DNA of 64,000 bases from Chitinophagaceae bacterium. Lineage in GTDB: Bacteria; Bacteroidota; Bacteroidia; Chitinophagales; UBA10324. Below, piece by piece: positions 35,228 through 44,551 of this stretch. Each line of letters starts with the position of its first letter. The stretch's first letter is position 1. The stretch is taken from the NCBI GenBank assembly GCA_016717285.1, contig JADKFU010000005.1, forward strand, positions 480,501-544,500. The letters are read 5' to 3'. The position numbers and the translations under genes are program-made. The notes under the pieces were generated by a model, which was not told the origin of the DNA, searched no databases, and saw nothing but the letters and a program-made list of their open reading frames with translations.

Positions 35228-36277
35228 TCAGATAATCAGCATTGCATCGCCATAGGTTGAGAAACGATATTTTTCTTTCAGTGCAACTTTGTAGGCATCC
35301 ATAATCAGATCATATCCTCCAAAGGCACAAACCATAATCAGCAAGCTGGTTTTCGGCATGTGAAAATTAGAGATCATGCAATTGGCAATGCTGAATTCAT
35401 ACGGTGGATGAATAAAAAGATTGGTCCATCCTTCCACCGGTTTAATATATTTATGTGCAGAAACGGCAGATTCAATCGCACGCATAGTAGTAGTGCCAAT
35501 GGAACAAACTTTGGCTTTGTTGTCGATTGCACGGTTTACAATCTTACAGGTAGGATCATCAATCTTAAAATACTCTGCATCCATCTTGTGTTTGCTGAGA
35601 TCTTCTACTTCAATCTGGCGGAAAGTTCCTAACCCGGTGTGTAAAGTAACCTCTGCAATGTCCACTCCTTTTATCTCCAGCCGTTTTAATAATTCGCGGC
35701 TGAAATGAAGACCTGCAGTGGGTGCAGCAACTGCTCCTTCATGCCTGGCAAAAACAGTTTGATACCGTTCTTTATCCATGGCATCCGGCTTACGTTTAAT
35801 ATACTTCGGAATCGGTGTCTCTCCCAAAGAATACAGTGTTTCTTTCAATTCATCATCCGTACCATCAAAAAGAAAACGGATCGTTCTGCCACGTGAGGTA
35901 GTATTGTCCACTACTTCAGCTACCAACATCCCGTCGGTTCCAAAATAGAGTTTATTACCTACGCGTATTTTTCTGGCAGGATCAACGAGCACATCCCACA
36001 AACGCATTTGGTGATTCAATTCCCTGAGCAGGAATACTTCAATCTTTGCACCTGTTTTTTCTTTCCTTCCATAAAGCCGGGCAGGAAAAACTTTTGTGTT
36101 ATTCAAGACAAGGCAATCCTTTTCGCCAAAAATGGTCAGGATTTCTTTGAAGGTCTTGTGCTTGATTTTCCCCGTCTTGCGTTCTATGATCATTAGCCGT
36201 GATTCATCACGGTTCTTTGAGGGTGTTTGGGCAATCAGGGACTGTGGGAGGTCAAATCTGAATTGAGATAATTTCAT
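35228..36277 (-). CDS. queA: tRNA preQ1(34) S-adenosylmethionine ribosyltransferase-isomerase
   Basis: Transfers and isomerises the ribose of S-adenosylmethionine onto preQ1 in tRNA to give epoxyqueuosine. It is 349 residues, the normal length. Signatures are the start LSQFRFDLPQSLIAQTPSKNRDESRL, NNTKVFPARLYG, GAVAAPTAGLHFS, EVTLHTGLGTFR, and SNFHMPKTSLLIMVCAF. Tgt, which inserts preQ1, is encoded about 5 kb away at 41033-42160, so the window holds two steps of queuosine synthesis. Confidence 0.97.
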   Translation of the reverse strand: MKLSQFRFDLPQSLIAQTPSKNRDESRLMIIERKTGKIKHKTFKEILTIFGEKDCLVLNNTKVFPARLYGRKEKTGAKIEVFLLRELNHQMRLWDVLVDPARKIRVGNKLYFGTDGMLVAEVVDNTTSRGRTIRFLFDGTDDELKETLYSLGETPIPKYIKRKPDAMDKERYQTVFARHEGAVAAPTAGLHFSRELLKRLEIKGVDIAEVTLHTGLGTFRQIEVEDLSKHKMDAEYFKIDDPTCKIVNRAIDNKAKVCSIGTTTMRAIESAVSAHKYIKPVEGWTNLFIHPPYEFSIANCMISNFHMPKTSLLIMVCAFGGYDLIMDAYKVALKEKYRFSTYGDAMLII

Positions 36278-36377
36278 GTACTTTCAATAAATTACGGTTT
36301 ATTAAAAGTTGATCAAAGCCTATAAATGAACTCCTTTTGAGGGAACAATACATTCAGGATTTTTGAAAAACGGACTG

Positions 36378-36385
36378 CAAAGATA
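36378..36385 (-). promoter_or_regulatory. Possible -7 element for queA
   Basis: On the minus strand TATCTTTG matches TAnnTTTG, about 100 bases before the queA start. No -33 TTG seen. Confidence 0.3.
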
Positions 36386-36572
36386 GAATTTTTAGTTTCT
36401 GATACTAATTTATTTTGATAGAGAGGTGTATGACAACTGCCGTTTCAAACTGTTTTCTGGTTTTTTTGGCAAAGAGACACGAAAATTCACGCAGTATAAA
36501 TAATAAGGTATTTAAATTTTGTCGTACACTGTGCAAGAGTTAATTCCCGATTTAAAGTAGGTTTGCATCCCG

Positions 36573-37835
36573 ATGAGAATTCTGTTCCGCATTTTTAATG
36601 AGTCTGTTGCAATTGCCATCAGGGAATTGCGGGTTAATAAATTGCGTACCATACTAACGTTGTTAGGTATTTCTATCGGTATCTTTTGCGTTATCTCTAT
36701 TTTTTCGTCGGTTGATTCATTAGAAAATAATCTGCGGACAAGCATCAATAAATTTGGAAGCAATGTAATCTACATTACAAAATTTCCATGGGCACCTGAA
36801 GAAGGAGAAACTGAATATCCCTGGTGGAAATACTGGAACAGGCCTTACGCAAAGTTTGATGAAATGCGAAGTTTGCAGGAGAAACTTACCGGCTCTGATG
36901 CAGTAGCTGTTTCCATCTGGATTGGTGCGCCGGTAATAAAGTATGGCGCGAGAAATATCAGCAATTCAACTATCAATGGAGTCTCGCAGGATTACAACCG
37001 TATCATGAATCTTAACCTGCAGTCGGGTCGTTACTTTACTCCGGCAGAAGCTAATGCAGGGCAACCAAAAGCAATAATAGGCTATGAAGTTGCGACGCAG
37101 CTTTTTCCAGGCAATGTAGATCCTGTTGGACGTGAAATTGATATTTACGGACAGAAAGTGATGGTGATCGGAGTTTTTTCGAAGGAAGGAAAAACATTGA
37201 TACAGAACAGCAACGACAATCTTGTGATGGTGCCGTATCAATTCCTGGTGTCAAAGGTGAAAGTGGATGGTTTTCAGGTAGAACCTGCTATTCTCGTAAA
37301 AGCGAAAGATGGCGTGTCGCTTGATGAATTGAAGGACGAAATCAGAGGTCTGATGCGCGCGGATCGCAGGGTGAGGCCCAATCAGGAAGATAACTTTGCT
37401 CTTAATCAGATCAGCATTATCTCCAATCAACTGTCGCAGTTGTTTGGTGTTTTGGATGTGGTTGCACTCATTATCGGTGGATTTGCAATTCTGGTAGGAG
37501 GTTTTGGTATTGCGAATATCATGTTTGTTTCGGTGCGTGAAAGAACCAATCTGATTGGCATCAAAAAAGCCCTTGGGGCCAAAAATTATTTTATACTGCT
37601 GGAGTTCTTGATTGAAGCCATTATACTTTCTGTAATTGGCGGCATCTTTGGATTGATCCTCGTTTATTTTACAGTGGAAGGATTATCGGCAGCAATTAAT
37701 TTTAAACTGACGCTCGACCTTAAGAATATTATATGGGGCATTGGAACTTCAGCAGTGATTGGTTTTATTGCCGGAATTATTCCGGCCATTGTAGCGGCAC
37801 GAATGCGTCCGGTCGATGCCATTCGATTCAAATAA
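36573..37835 (+). CDS. ABC transporter permease, MacB/FtsX family
   Basis: 420 residues. One N-terminal transmembrane helix (IRELRVNKLRTILTLLGISI) precedes a MacB-type periplasmic domain (~residues 45-270). Three C-terminal helices of the FtsX fold follow (FGIANIMFVSVRERT, GIKKALGAKN, GIIPAIVAARMRPVDAIRFK). It would pair with a LolD/MacB-type ATPase to export a lipoprotein, peptide or antibiotic by mechanotransmission, but no ATPase gene is adjacent. TAGGTTTG lies only 8 bases before the start, which could mean a leaderless transcript or be coincidence. Confidence 0.92.
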   Translation: MRILFRIFNESVAIAIRELRVNKLRTILTLLGISIGIFCVISIFSSVDSLENNLRTSINKFGSNVIYITKFPWAPEEGETEYPWWKYWNRPYAKFDEMRSLQEKLTGSDAVAVSIWIGAPVIKYGARNISNSTINGVSQDYNRIMNLNLQSGRYFTPAEANAGQPKAIIGYEVATQLFPGNVDPVGREIDIYGQKVMVIGVFSKEGKTLIQNSNDNLVMVPYQFLVSKVKVDGFQVEPAILVKAKDGVSLDELKDEIRGLMRADRRVRPNQEDNFALNQISIISNQLSQLFGVLDVVALIIGGFAILVGGFGIANIMFVSVRERTNLIGIKKALGAKNYFILLEFLIEAIILSVIGGIFGLILVYFTVEGLSAAINFKLTLDLKNIIWGIGTSAVIGFIAGIIPAIVAARMRPVDAIRFK

Positions 37836-38206
37836 ACAACAGCATTTTATTTTCAATTCCTTATCAGTTGAACCATTGCAATAGTTCTCTGATGCAGAAA
37901 CTGCCGGGAAAATTGGAAGTATGCAAACGAATCACTTTTCTCTCCTGCAAATTCCTGAATGAACATTTTCAATTTTCTTTTTTTGAATTAGCATTGAAAT
38001 AAAAAAGATCCTGCTGTACACTTCTTTTGATTACTATTTTATGGACGACACGTTTTGAAAAACTATAAATTCAAGGTTACCATAATTTCAAAAAGTTGAT
38101 ATCATGTTGATAATGCACTAAGGAAAATTTGTGCACAACTTTTTATTTTGATTTTCTGGTTCGGTGTTTTCTAATTAATTTTCTTTGTCTCCCTTCCGAA
38201 AAAAAA
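37836..38206 (+). other. Intergenic region before dnaB, no gene seen
   Basis: AT-rich. No convincing reading frame, RNA fold, repeat or exact TAnnTTTG box on either strand. It presumably carries the dnaB promoter in a diverged form. Confidence 0.5.
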
Positions 38207-39736
38207 ATGGCAGATTCACTCGAAGACATTAACAAAGTTGTTAGCAAGGCAAGGTCTCTGCGACGTAAGCCGGCTGCAGATTTAAGCAGTTTTGTGTTTG
38301 GCCGTATTCCACCACAGGCACGTGATCTTGAAGAGGCGGTGCTCGGGGCGCTCATGCTGGAAAAGGATGCTCTTTCACTGGTAGTGGACATTCTGAAGCC
38401 GGAAGCATTTTATGTGGAGGCACACAATAAAATATTTGCAGCTATCCAACGATTGTTTCTTCGTTCACAACCGGTAGATATATTAACGGTGACTGATGAA
38501 TTGCGAAAGAGTGGAGAGTTGGAAAGTGTCGGTGGCGCCTATTATGTAACAGAACTCACTAATCGTGTTGCATCGGCTGCGAATGTTGAATACCATGCGC
38601 GAATCGTTTCACAAAAATATATTCAAAGAGAACTCATTCGTATCTCATCAGAAATTGTGCGTGATGCTTTTGAAGATACAACAGATGTATTTGAATTGCT
38701 TGATTTTGCTGAGAAGGGTATTTATGAAATTACTGATCAGAATTTACGGCGCAACTATAATCCTATCAGTGCATTGGTAACTAAGGCGCTGAACCAGTTG
38801 CAGGCCATTAAGGATCATAAAGACACCGTTACCGGAGTGCCTTCCGGTTTCGTGCTACTGGATCGGATCACCAGTGGCTGGCAGCGTTCTGATCTTATAA
38901 TAGTGGCAGCAAGACCCGGCATGGGAAAAACGGCCTTTGTGCTTTCGCTTGCGAGAAATGCTGCTGTGGATTTTAAAAAACCGGTAGCTTTTTTCTCTTT
39001 GGAAATGTCCTCTATTCAGCTTACCAATCGCCTGATTTCAGCCGAGACTGAAATTCCTGCTGAGAAAATCCGCAGAGCCAATTTAGAAAGTTACGAATGG
39101 GAACAACTGGTAAGAAAAGTAGATACGCTTTCAGAATGCGCTTTGTTTATTGATGATACTCCCGCCATCAATATTTTTGAATTGCGTGCCAAGGCGCGCA
39201 GGTTAAAGATGCAGCACGATATTCAAATGATCATCATCGATTACCTTCAATTGATGAGCGGAACGGTTGATTCAAAACAAGGTAACAGAGAGCAGGAAAT
39301 CAGTAACATTTCGCGGGCTTTAAAAAGTATTGCAAAAGAACTGGATATACCCGTAATAGCATTGTCTCAATTGAACAGATCGGTAGAAACGCGTGGAGGT
39401 GATAAAAGACCTCAGCTTTCAGATTTGCGTGAGTCAGGTGCCATAGAGCAAGATGCAGATATGGTCATTTTTATTTATCGCCCTGAATATTATAAGATCA
39501 CCCAGGATGCAGAAGGAAATTCCACTATTGGCATGGCTGAAATTATGGTTGCCAAACACCGGAATGGAGCCCTCGCTAATGTGCCGGTAAAATTTATTGA
39601 CCGCTTCGCGAAATTTGCAGAGATGGATTCATTTGCGGCACAACCTGAAGGTAAGGTAAGGATTCTTAAATCCAGGATGGACGATATGGATGATGAAGAG
39701 GAAGCAAAACCTTCCGAAGAGCCACTGCCATGGTAA
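38207..39736 (+). CDS. dnaB: Replicative DNA helicase DnaB
   Basis: Hexameric 5'-3' helicase that unwinds DNA at the replication fork. The start at 38207 (MADSLEDINK) gives 509 residues; a TTG at 38129 would add a hydrophobic stretch not seen in the family. The N-terminal domain has PPQARDLEEAVLGALMLEKD. The RecA-like C-terminal domain has Walker A AARPGMGKTAF, PVAFFSLEMSS, Walker B IIIDYLQLMSG, and LSQLNRSVETR with the DLRESGAIEQDADMV box. It ends in an acidic tail. There is no intein. Confidence 0.97.
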   Translation: MADSLEDINKVVSKARSLRRKPAADLSSFVFGRIPPQARDLEEAVLGALMLEKDALSLVVDILKPEAFYVEAHNKIFAAIQRLFLRSQPVDILTVTDELRKSGELESVGGAYYVTELTNRVASAANVEYHARIVSQKYIQRELIRISSEIVRDAFEDTTDVFELLDFAEKGIYEITDQNLRRNYNPISALVTKALNQLQAIKDHKDTVTGVPSGFVLLDRITSGWQRSDLIIVAARPGMGKTAFVLSLARNAAVDFKKPVAFFSLEMSSIQLTNRLISAETEIPAEKIRRANLESYEWEQLVRKVDTLSECALFIDDTPAINIFELRAKARRLKMQHDIQMIIIDYLQLMSGTVDSKQGNREQEISNISRALKSIAKELDIPVIALSQLNRSVETRGGDKRPQLSDLRESGAIEQDADMVIFIYRPEYYKITQDAEGNSTIGMAEIMVAKHRNGALANVPVKFIDRFAKFAEMDSFAAQPEGKVRILKSRMDDMDDEEEAKPSEEPLPW

Positions 39737-39857
39737 AATTTCATCGACTGATTGCCTGATACTTTACAACCATGCAGTTGTGTAGTTGAATGCTGGTTTC
39801 TCCCCTTAAAAAGATAGCAAGTATAATAGTGCCTGTTTTATTCAGGAAGAAATTGCA

Positions 39858-40940
39858 TTATTTAGGAGCTTTCAAATATAGAAAAACAGCCACTACTCCA
39901 AAAATGAGATTGGGAATCCAAACGCCAATTACAGGAGGAAGTTCTCCGTTGGTAGAGAAGGTTTGTGAAAACTGCTGAAACATAATATAAGAAAAACTGA
40001 TGGTGATGCCTAAGCCTAAGTGCAATCCGATTCCGCCTCTCACTTTACGCGAAGCCAGCGAAACACCGATAAGTGTGAGTATGAAAATGGCAAATGGAAA
40101 AGCGGTGCGTTTGTATTTTTCCACCTCATAAAAAGCGATGTTGTCAGCGCCACGCAGAGTAAGTTCATTGATTACCTGGTTCAGTTCGCGGGCGTTCATT
40201 GTGTACACTTCATTGAGTTTCTTTTCAAAATCTTTTGGGAGGAAGTTGTAAGTGATCAAAGTATCCTTGCCCGTTTTTAAAGTTTCTTGCATACTATTAT
40301 TGGTACGCACCATATAATTTTTCAGTAACCACTGCTTCTTTTTTCCATCCCATTTTATTTTTTCAGAGCGCATTTTATAAATGAGGTTGCCCTCTCTGAA
40401 TATCTCATAAGAAAATTTGTAACCACTGCTGTCTTCGAAGTTAAAACTCTCGAGGTATATGAACTGGTCCTTGGCAATTTGCATGTGAATATCCCGGCCC
40501 GTATTTCGTGGCCTGTAGCCTATGTATTCATCTTCAAAAGCAATACGTACTTTATTCGCATTGGGAATCAGCCAATGGTTGGCATAAATGTTAAGTCCTG
40601 CAATAAAACCTGCTGCTACCATGTACGGTAACAACATCCTGTTGAAAGTAATACCTGAATTAAGGATGGCTACAATTTCTGACCGGTATGCCATTCTGGA
40701 AGTGAAAAAAATGACCGCCACAAAAAGGAAGAGAGGCGTAAACAATATTGCGAAGTATGGAATAAAGTTGAGATAGTAGTCGAATATGATTTCTGAGAGT
40801 GGAACTTTTCCATCGAGAAAGTCTTCCAGTTTCTCCGTTACATCAAATACGATCGCAATAATGATGAACAATGCAAGTGTCAGAAAGAAAGTACCCAGAA
40901 ACTTTCTGATGATGTATCGGTCGAGTATTTTAATATTCAT
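39858..40940 (-). CDS. LptF/LptG family permease
   Basis: 360 residues. The N-terminal helices (ILDRYIIRKFLGTFFLTLAL, then FIPYFAILFTPLFLFVAVIFF) and the C-terminal helices (FPFAIFILTLIGVSLASRKVRGGIG, LGLGITISFSYIMFQQ) flank a periplasmic jellyroll-like domain (~100-250). This is the inner-membrane permease of the LptB2FG complex that extracts lipopolysaccharide. It follows tgt on the same strand with a 92-base gap, an arrangement common in Bacteroidota. Whether it plays the LptF or LptG role cannot be told. Confidence 0.93.
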   Translation of the reverse strand: MNIKILDRYIIRKFLGTFFLTLALFIIIAIVFDVTEKLEDFLDGKVPLSEIIFDYYLNFIPYFAILFTPLFLFVAVIFFTSRMAYRSEIVAILNSGITFNRMLLPYMVAAGFIAGLNIYANHWLIPNANKVRIAFEDEYIGYRPRNTGRDIHMQIAKDQFIYLESFNFEDSSGYKFSYEIFREGNLIYKMRSEKIKWDGKKKQWLLKNYMVRTNNSMQETLKTGKDTLITYNFLPKDFEKKLNEVYTMNARELNQVINELTLRGADNIAFYEVEKYKRTAFPFAIFILTLIGVSLASRKVRGGIGLHLGLGITISFSYIMFQQFSQTFSTNGELPPVIGVWIPNLIFGVVAVFLYLKAPK

Positions 40941-41032
40941 AATGTATTCAGGCAGGTTAGTATTCCTGCATTGTCATCTTGTGATAACTCTTTAATTGCT
41001 GTTGTTATTTCAGCAGTGCACCGGTAACATTT

Positions 41033-42160
41033 TCAACGGCGCGTCATCAACTGTTTCACCATTTTATTTTTCCATGAGGTGAAATCGCCGTCAATAATGT
41101 GTTGCCTTGCTTCCTTCACCAGCCATAAATAAAAACAAAGATTGTGAACACTTGCAATCTGACAACCAAGTATTTCATTTTGAATCAGCAAATGCCTGAG
41201 AAATGCTTTGGAATGTCCACGGCTTGCAAAATTATCGAGATCATCGAGTGCTGAAAAATCCTTTTCCCAGCGTTTGTTTCTGATATTGATAATTCCTTCT
41301 TTGGTAAAGATCATTCCGTTTCTTCCATTGCGTGTAGGAATAACACAGTCAAACATATCAACTCCTAACCCAATACATTCAAGTATGTTATCCGGCATGC
41401 CAACACCCATCAGGTAACGGGGTTTATTGGCGGGCAGGATGTTGCAGACTGCTTCAGTCATTTCATACATTTCATTTGCAGGTTCACCAACGGATAGTCC
41501 TCCGATCGCATTTCCATCTGCATTTTTTTCGGCGATCACTTCGGCCGATTGTCTGCGCAAATCCATAAATGTACTTCCCTGCACAATCGGGAAAAGTGAT
41601 TGATGGTATCCATAAAGTGGTTCAGTTTCTTCAAACCGTGTGATGCACCGATCGAGCCAGCGGTGGGTAAGTTCCATTGATTTTTTTGCAGGTATATAAT
41701 CACTCGGCCATGCAAGACATTCATCAAAGGCCATCATGATGTCGCCACCAATGATTCGCTGTATGTCCATCACTTTTTCCGGAGAGAACAAATGTTTTGA
41801 TCCATCTATATGCGAATGGAACTTCGCACCCTCTTCTGTAATTTTTCTTCTATCTGACAATGAAAAAACCTGGTAACCGCCACTATCGGTGAGAATAGGC
41901 TTTTTCCAACCGTTAAATCCATGCAAGCCGCCGGCTTCCCGCATCACTTCCATTCCCGGACGAAGGTAGAGATGATAAGTGTTGCCCAGTATTATTTGGG
42001 CGCCAACAGTATCTTCCAGTTCACGGAAATGAACTGCTTTAACTCCACCGGTAGTACCAATGGGCATGAAGATCGGCGTTGCAATTATTCCGTTCCCGGT
42101 GATAATAGTAGCCGCACGCGCTGATGATTGTTTGTCTAATGCATCAATTTGAAACTGCAT
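41033..42160 (-). CDS. tgt: Queuine tRNA-ribosyltransferase
   Basis: Exchanges guanine-34 for preQ1 in tRNAs with GUN anticodons. It is 375 residues, the normal length. Catalytic regions are TDSGGYQVFSL, GGLSVGEP, RYLMGVGMP, and FDCVIPTRNGRNGMIF with the nucleophilic Asp. The C-terminal CxCxxC zinc site of most bacterial enzymes is not there: the equivalent stretch reads DDLDNFASRGHSKAFLRHL. From memory, other Bacteroidota Tgt proteins share this loss, so it is probably a lineage feature and not a broken gene. It is encoded upstream of the LptF/G permease. Confidence 0.96.
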   Translation of the reverse strand: MQFQIDALDKQSSARAATIITGNGIIATPIFMPIGTTGGVKAVHFRELEDTVGAQIILGNTYHLYLRPGMEVMREAGGLHGFNGWKKPILTDSGGYQVFSLSDRRKITEEGAKFHSHIDGSKHLFSPEKVMDIQRIIGGDIMMAFDECLAWPSDYIPAKKSMELTHRWLDRCITRFEETEPLYGYHQSLFPIVQGSTFMDLRRQSAEVIAEKNADGNAIGGLSVGEPANEMYEMTEAVCNILPANKPRYLMGVGMPDNILECIGLGVDMFDCVIPTRNGRNGMIFTKEGIINIRNKRWEKDFSALDDLDNFASRGHSKAFLRHLLIQNEILGCQIASVHNLCFYLWLVKEARQHIIDGDFTSWKNKMVKQLMTRR

Positions 42161-42195
42161 GTGATTTGTAAACGGGAAAAGAACGATGATTTATT

Positions 42196-42203
42196 TACTT
42201 TTG
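42196..42203 (+). promoter_or_regulatory. -7 element for the glycosyltransferase-sigma operon
   Basis: TACTTTTG matches TAnnTTTG, 20 bases before the TTG start at 42224. A TTTG at 42165-42168 is a little too far upstream (27-base spacer). Confidence 0.45.
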
Positions 42204-42223
42204 CCGCCTCAAAATAACAGAAA

Positions 42224-43321
42224 TTGGAAGTACTCTTTATTCTATTTATTTCAGTCGTCGTCGTCCAACTTCTTTTCCTGCTGATTCTTTTCCGCTCGCT
42301 TGCAGTATATAAATCGCCAAAGCAGGCAGAATGGCCTCCGGTTACCGTTATCATCTGTGCCAGGAATGAAGCAGTGAGATTGGAAAAAAATCTTCCACTG
42401 ATAATGGAGCAGGAGTATCCTGACTTTGAAGTGGTGGTGGTGAATGATAATTCCCGGGATGATTCTGAATTATTGCTGATGCGGATGTCTGCAAAATATC
42501 CAAGGTTGGTTGTTCGAACCATTACCCAGGAGTCGAATATCATGCAGGGAAAAAAATATCCGCTTACTGTTGGCATCCGCGCAGCAAAGAATGAAGTGGT
42601 TTTGCTGACGGATGCGGATTGCACTCCCACCGGAAAAAATTGGATACAATCAATGGCAGCAGTATTCAATACACAAACACAAATTGTTTTGGGATATGCA
42701 CCATACCGGAAATACAATGGCTTTATCAATAAATTTATCCGGTATGAAACATTTATGACAGCGCTTTGCTACCTGTCTTTTGCATTGGCCAGGATGCCAT
42801 ACATGGGTGTTGGCAGAAACCTTTCTTATCGCAAACGGATTTTTTTCGATAACAATGTTTTCCCGAAGCATCCTCACCTTATTTCGGGCGATGATGATTT
42901 GCTGATTAATAAAGCGGCCACTGCTTCCAACACGATTGTTCAAATAGAAAAAGATTCATTTATGTTTTCAGAACCTAAAAAATCATGGGACGAATACTGG
43001 GAACAGAAGCGAAGGCACGTGAGCACCGGTAAGTATTATAGATTTGGACATATGATGTTGTTAGGACTTTTTTCTGTAACGCACCTGTTGTTTTATTGCT
43101 TATTTTTAATGGTAGTCATGTACTCCAGCTATCTACCAGAAGCCCTCATATTATTTTCTTTCCGATTTCTTTCACAGGCAATCATTTTCAGGGCCTGTAT
43201 GAAGAAATTGGGTGAAGAGGATTTGTATTGGTATTTCCCTGTCATGGACATTTTGTTTTTGATTTATTACCTCAAGTTATTTCCGGATGTCTTTCAAACT
43301 AAACAGGCTGCATGGAAGTAA
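42224..43321 (+). CDS. Membrane glycosyltransferase, family 2
   Basis: 365 residues from a TTG start, chosen because the N-terminal helix (VLFILFISVVVVQLLFLLIL) begins there and the first in-frame ATG lies inside the catalytic domain. GT2 motifs are VTVIICARNEAVRLEKNLP, VVVNDNSRDDS, the DxD in LLTDADCTP, the base region HLISGDDDLLINK and KRRHVSTGK in the Q/RxxRW position. Two to three C-terminal helices follow. Such processive-type enzymes make surface glycans or glycolipids. It overlaps the sigma factor gene by 10 bases, so the two are translationally coupled. Confidence 0.9.
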   Translation: MEVLFILFISVVVVQLLFLLILFRSLAVYKSPKQAEWPPVTVIICARNEAVRLEKNLPLIMEQEYPDFEVVVVNDNSRDDSELLLMRMSAKYPRLVVRTITQESNIMQGKKYPLTVGIRAAKNEVVLLTDADCTPTGKNWIQSMAAVFNTQTQIVLGYAPYRKYNGFINKFIRYETFMTALCYLSFALARMPYMGVGRNLSYRKRIFFDNNVFPKHPHLISGDDDLLINKAATASNTIVQIEKDSFMFSEPKKSWDEYWEQKRRHVSTGKYYRFGHMMLLGLFSVTHLLFYCLFLMVVMYSSYLPEALILFSFRFLSQAIIFRACMKKLGEEDLYWYFPVMDILFLIYYLKLFPDVFQTKQAAWK

Positions 43322-43917
43322 ACTCGAATTTTTCACCGCGGGCAAAAGAGGATATTGAACTGGTGCAAATGGCGTTGGATGGTGATCAGAAAGCATACGC
43401 AGCTTTAATGACGCGCTATAAGGATTCTATTTATTTCCTGCTTCTTAAAATGGTTCACAATGAGGACGATGCGAATGACCTTACCATTGAAGCATTTGGA
43501 AAGGCCTTCAGCAACCTGGCAAAGTACACACCTGATTTTGCATTCAGTACCTGGTTGTATAAGATTGCTTTGAATAACTGCATTGATTTTATCAGGAAGA
43601 AGAAAGTGGAAACACTTTCACTTTTTGAATTGAATGATAATGACCAGGCTGAAAATTTCAGGGTCGATATTCAAAGCACCGCACCTGACCCGGAAGAAAG
43701 TTATATCAGAAAGCAACGGAATAAACTGCTCCGCGAAGTGATTGAAAAGATCAGTCCAAAATATCGCGTGCTGATTGAATTAAGATATTATGATGAGTTA
43801 TCGTATGATGAGATTGCCGAAGAAACAGGATTGCCGTTAGGAACTGTAAAGGCTCAATTGTTTCGTGCAAAAGGGCTGTTATTCCAGATTCTATCACACA
43901 GTAAAGAGCACATGTAA
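43312..43917 (+). CDS. RNA polymerase sigma factor, ECF type
   Basis: 201 residues. Region 2 (~20-95) has AYAALMTRYKDSIYFLLLKM, DANDLTIEAFGKAF and FSTWLYKIALNNCIDFIRK. Region 4 (~140-195) has SPKYRVLIELRYYDELSYDE, then IAEETGLPLGTVKAQLFRA with the helix-turn-helix. No region 3 and no long linker, as expected for ECF. It overlaps the glycosyltransferase gene upstream and precedes rsmG. No anti-sigma factor is adjacent, so how its activity is controlled is not visible. Confidence 0.94.
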   Translation: MEVNSNFSPRAKEDIELVQMALDGDQKAYAALMTRYKDSIYFLLLKMVHNEDDANDLTIEAFGKAFSNLAKYTPDFAFSTWLYKIALNNCIDFIRKKKVETLSLFELNDNDQAENFRVDIQSTAPDPEESYIRKQRNKLLREVIEKISPKYRVLIELRYYDELSYDEIAEETGLPLGTVKAQLFRAKGLLFQILSHSKEHM

Positions 43918-43936
43918 ACTCCTGAATATTCTTATT

Positions 43937-44551
43937 GTGAAGCTGCTAAAGAAATACTTCCCTCAACTTTCAAATATTCAGTTCCGGCAGTTTGAACAAC
44001 TGGATTCATTGTATCATGATTGGAATGAAAAAATCAATGTGATTTCAAGAAAGGATATTGATCAGTTGTATGAGCGACATGTGCTGCATTCACTGGCTAT
44101 CGCTAAGGTTATTTCATTTAAACCCGGAAGCCGCATTTTAGATGCAGGAACAGGTGGTGGTTTCCCGGGAATTCCACTCGCAGTCTTATTTCCCGACGTG
44201 CATTTTCAATTAATTGATGCCACAGGAAAAAAAATAAAGGTGGTGCGTGCAATTGCGGATGCCATTGAACTGAAGAATGTAAACGCATTGCATGCACGAG
44301 CAGAAGAGCTGGAAGGTCGATTTGATTTTATTGTAAGCCGGGCGGTAGCTCCATTGGATACGCTTTATGGTTGGACAAGGCATTTGCTTTCCGTTGAAAG
44401 TAAAAACAGCAGGAAGAATGGCTGGCTGGTTTTGAAAGGTGGCAACCTGGAGCAGGAGTTGCAATCGTTGCAGAGGATCGCAAAGCTGATTCCTGTTACC
44501 AGCTATTTCGAAGAAGATTTCTTTTTGGAAAAATTTATTGTTTGCTTTTAG
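43937..44551 (+). CDS. rsmG: 16S rRNA (guanine527-N7)-methyltransferase
   Basis: SAM-dependent methylation of G527 in 16S rRNA. I prefer the GTG start at 43937 (VKLLKKYFPQLS), giving 204 residues, close to the E. coli length. The longer frame from 43865 would overlap the sigma gene and add an unrelated stretch. Motif I is ILDAGTGGGFPGIPLAVLFP, preceded by the signature ERHVLHSLAIAK. VSRAVAPLDTL and WLVLKGG follow. It starts 19 bases after the sigma factor stop and is probably part of the same operon. Confidence 0.93.
   Translation: MKLLKKYFPQLSNIQFRQFEQLDSLYHDWNEKINVISRKDIDQLYERHVLHSLAIAKVISFKPGSRILDAGTGGGFPGIPLAVLFPDVHFQLIDATGKKIKVVRAIADAIELKNVNALHARAEELEGRFDFIVSRAVAPLDTLYGWTRHLLSVESKNSRKNGWLVLKGGNLEQELQSLQRIAKLIPVTSYFEEDFFLEKFIVCF

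Noticed and set aside
33359..44551. A polysaccharide biosynthesis island
   Set aside because: Two glycosyltransferases and the distant flippase are scattered among housekeeping genes; no sugar-nucleotide or polymerase genes link them.
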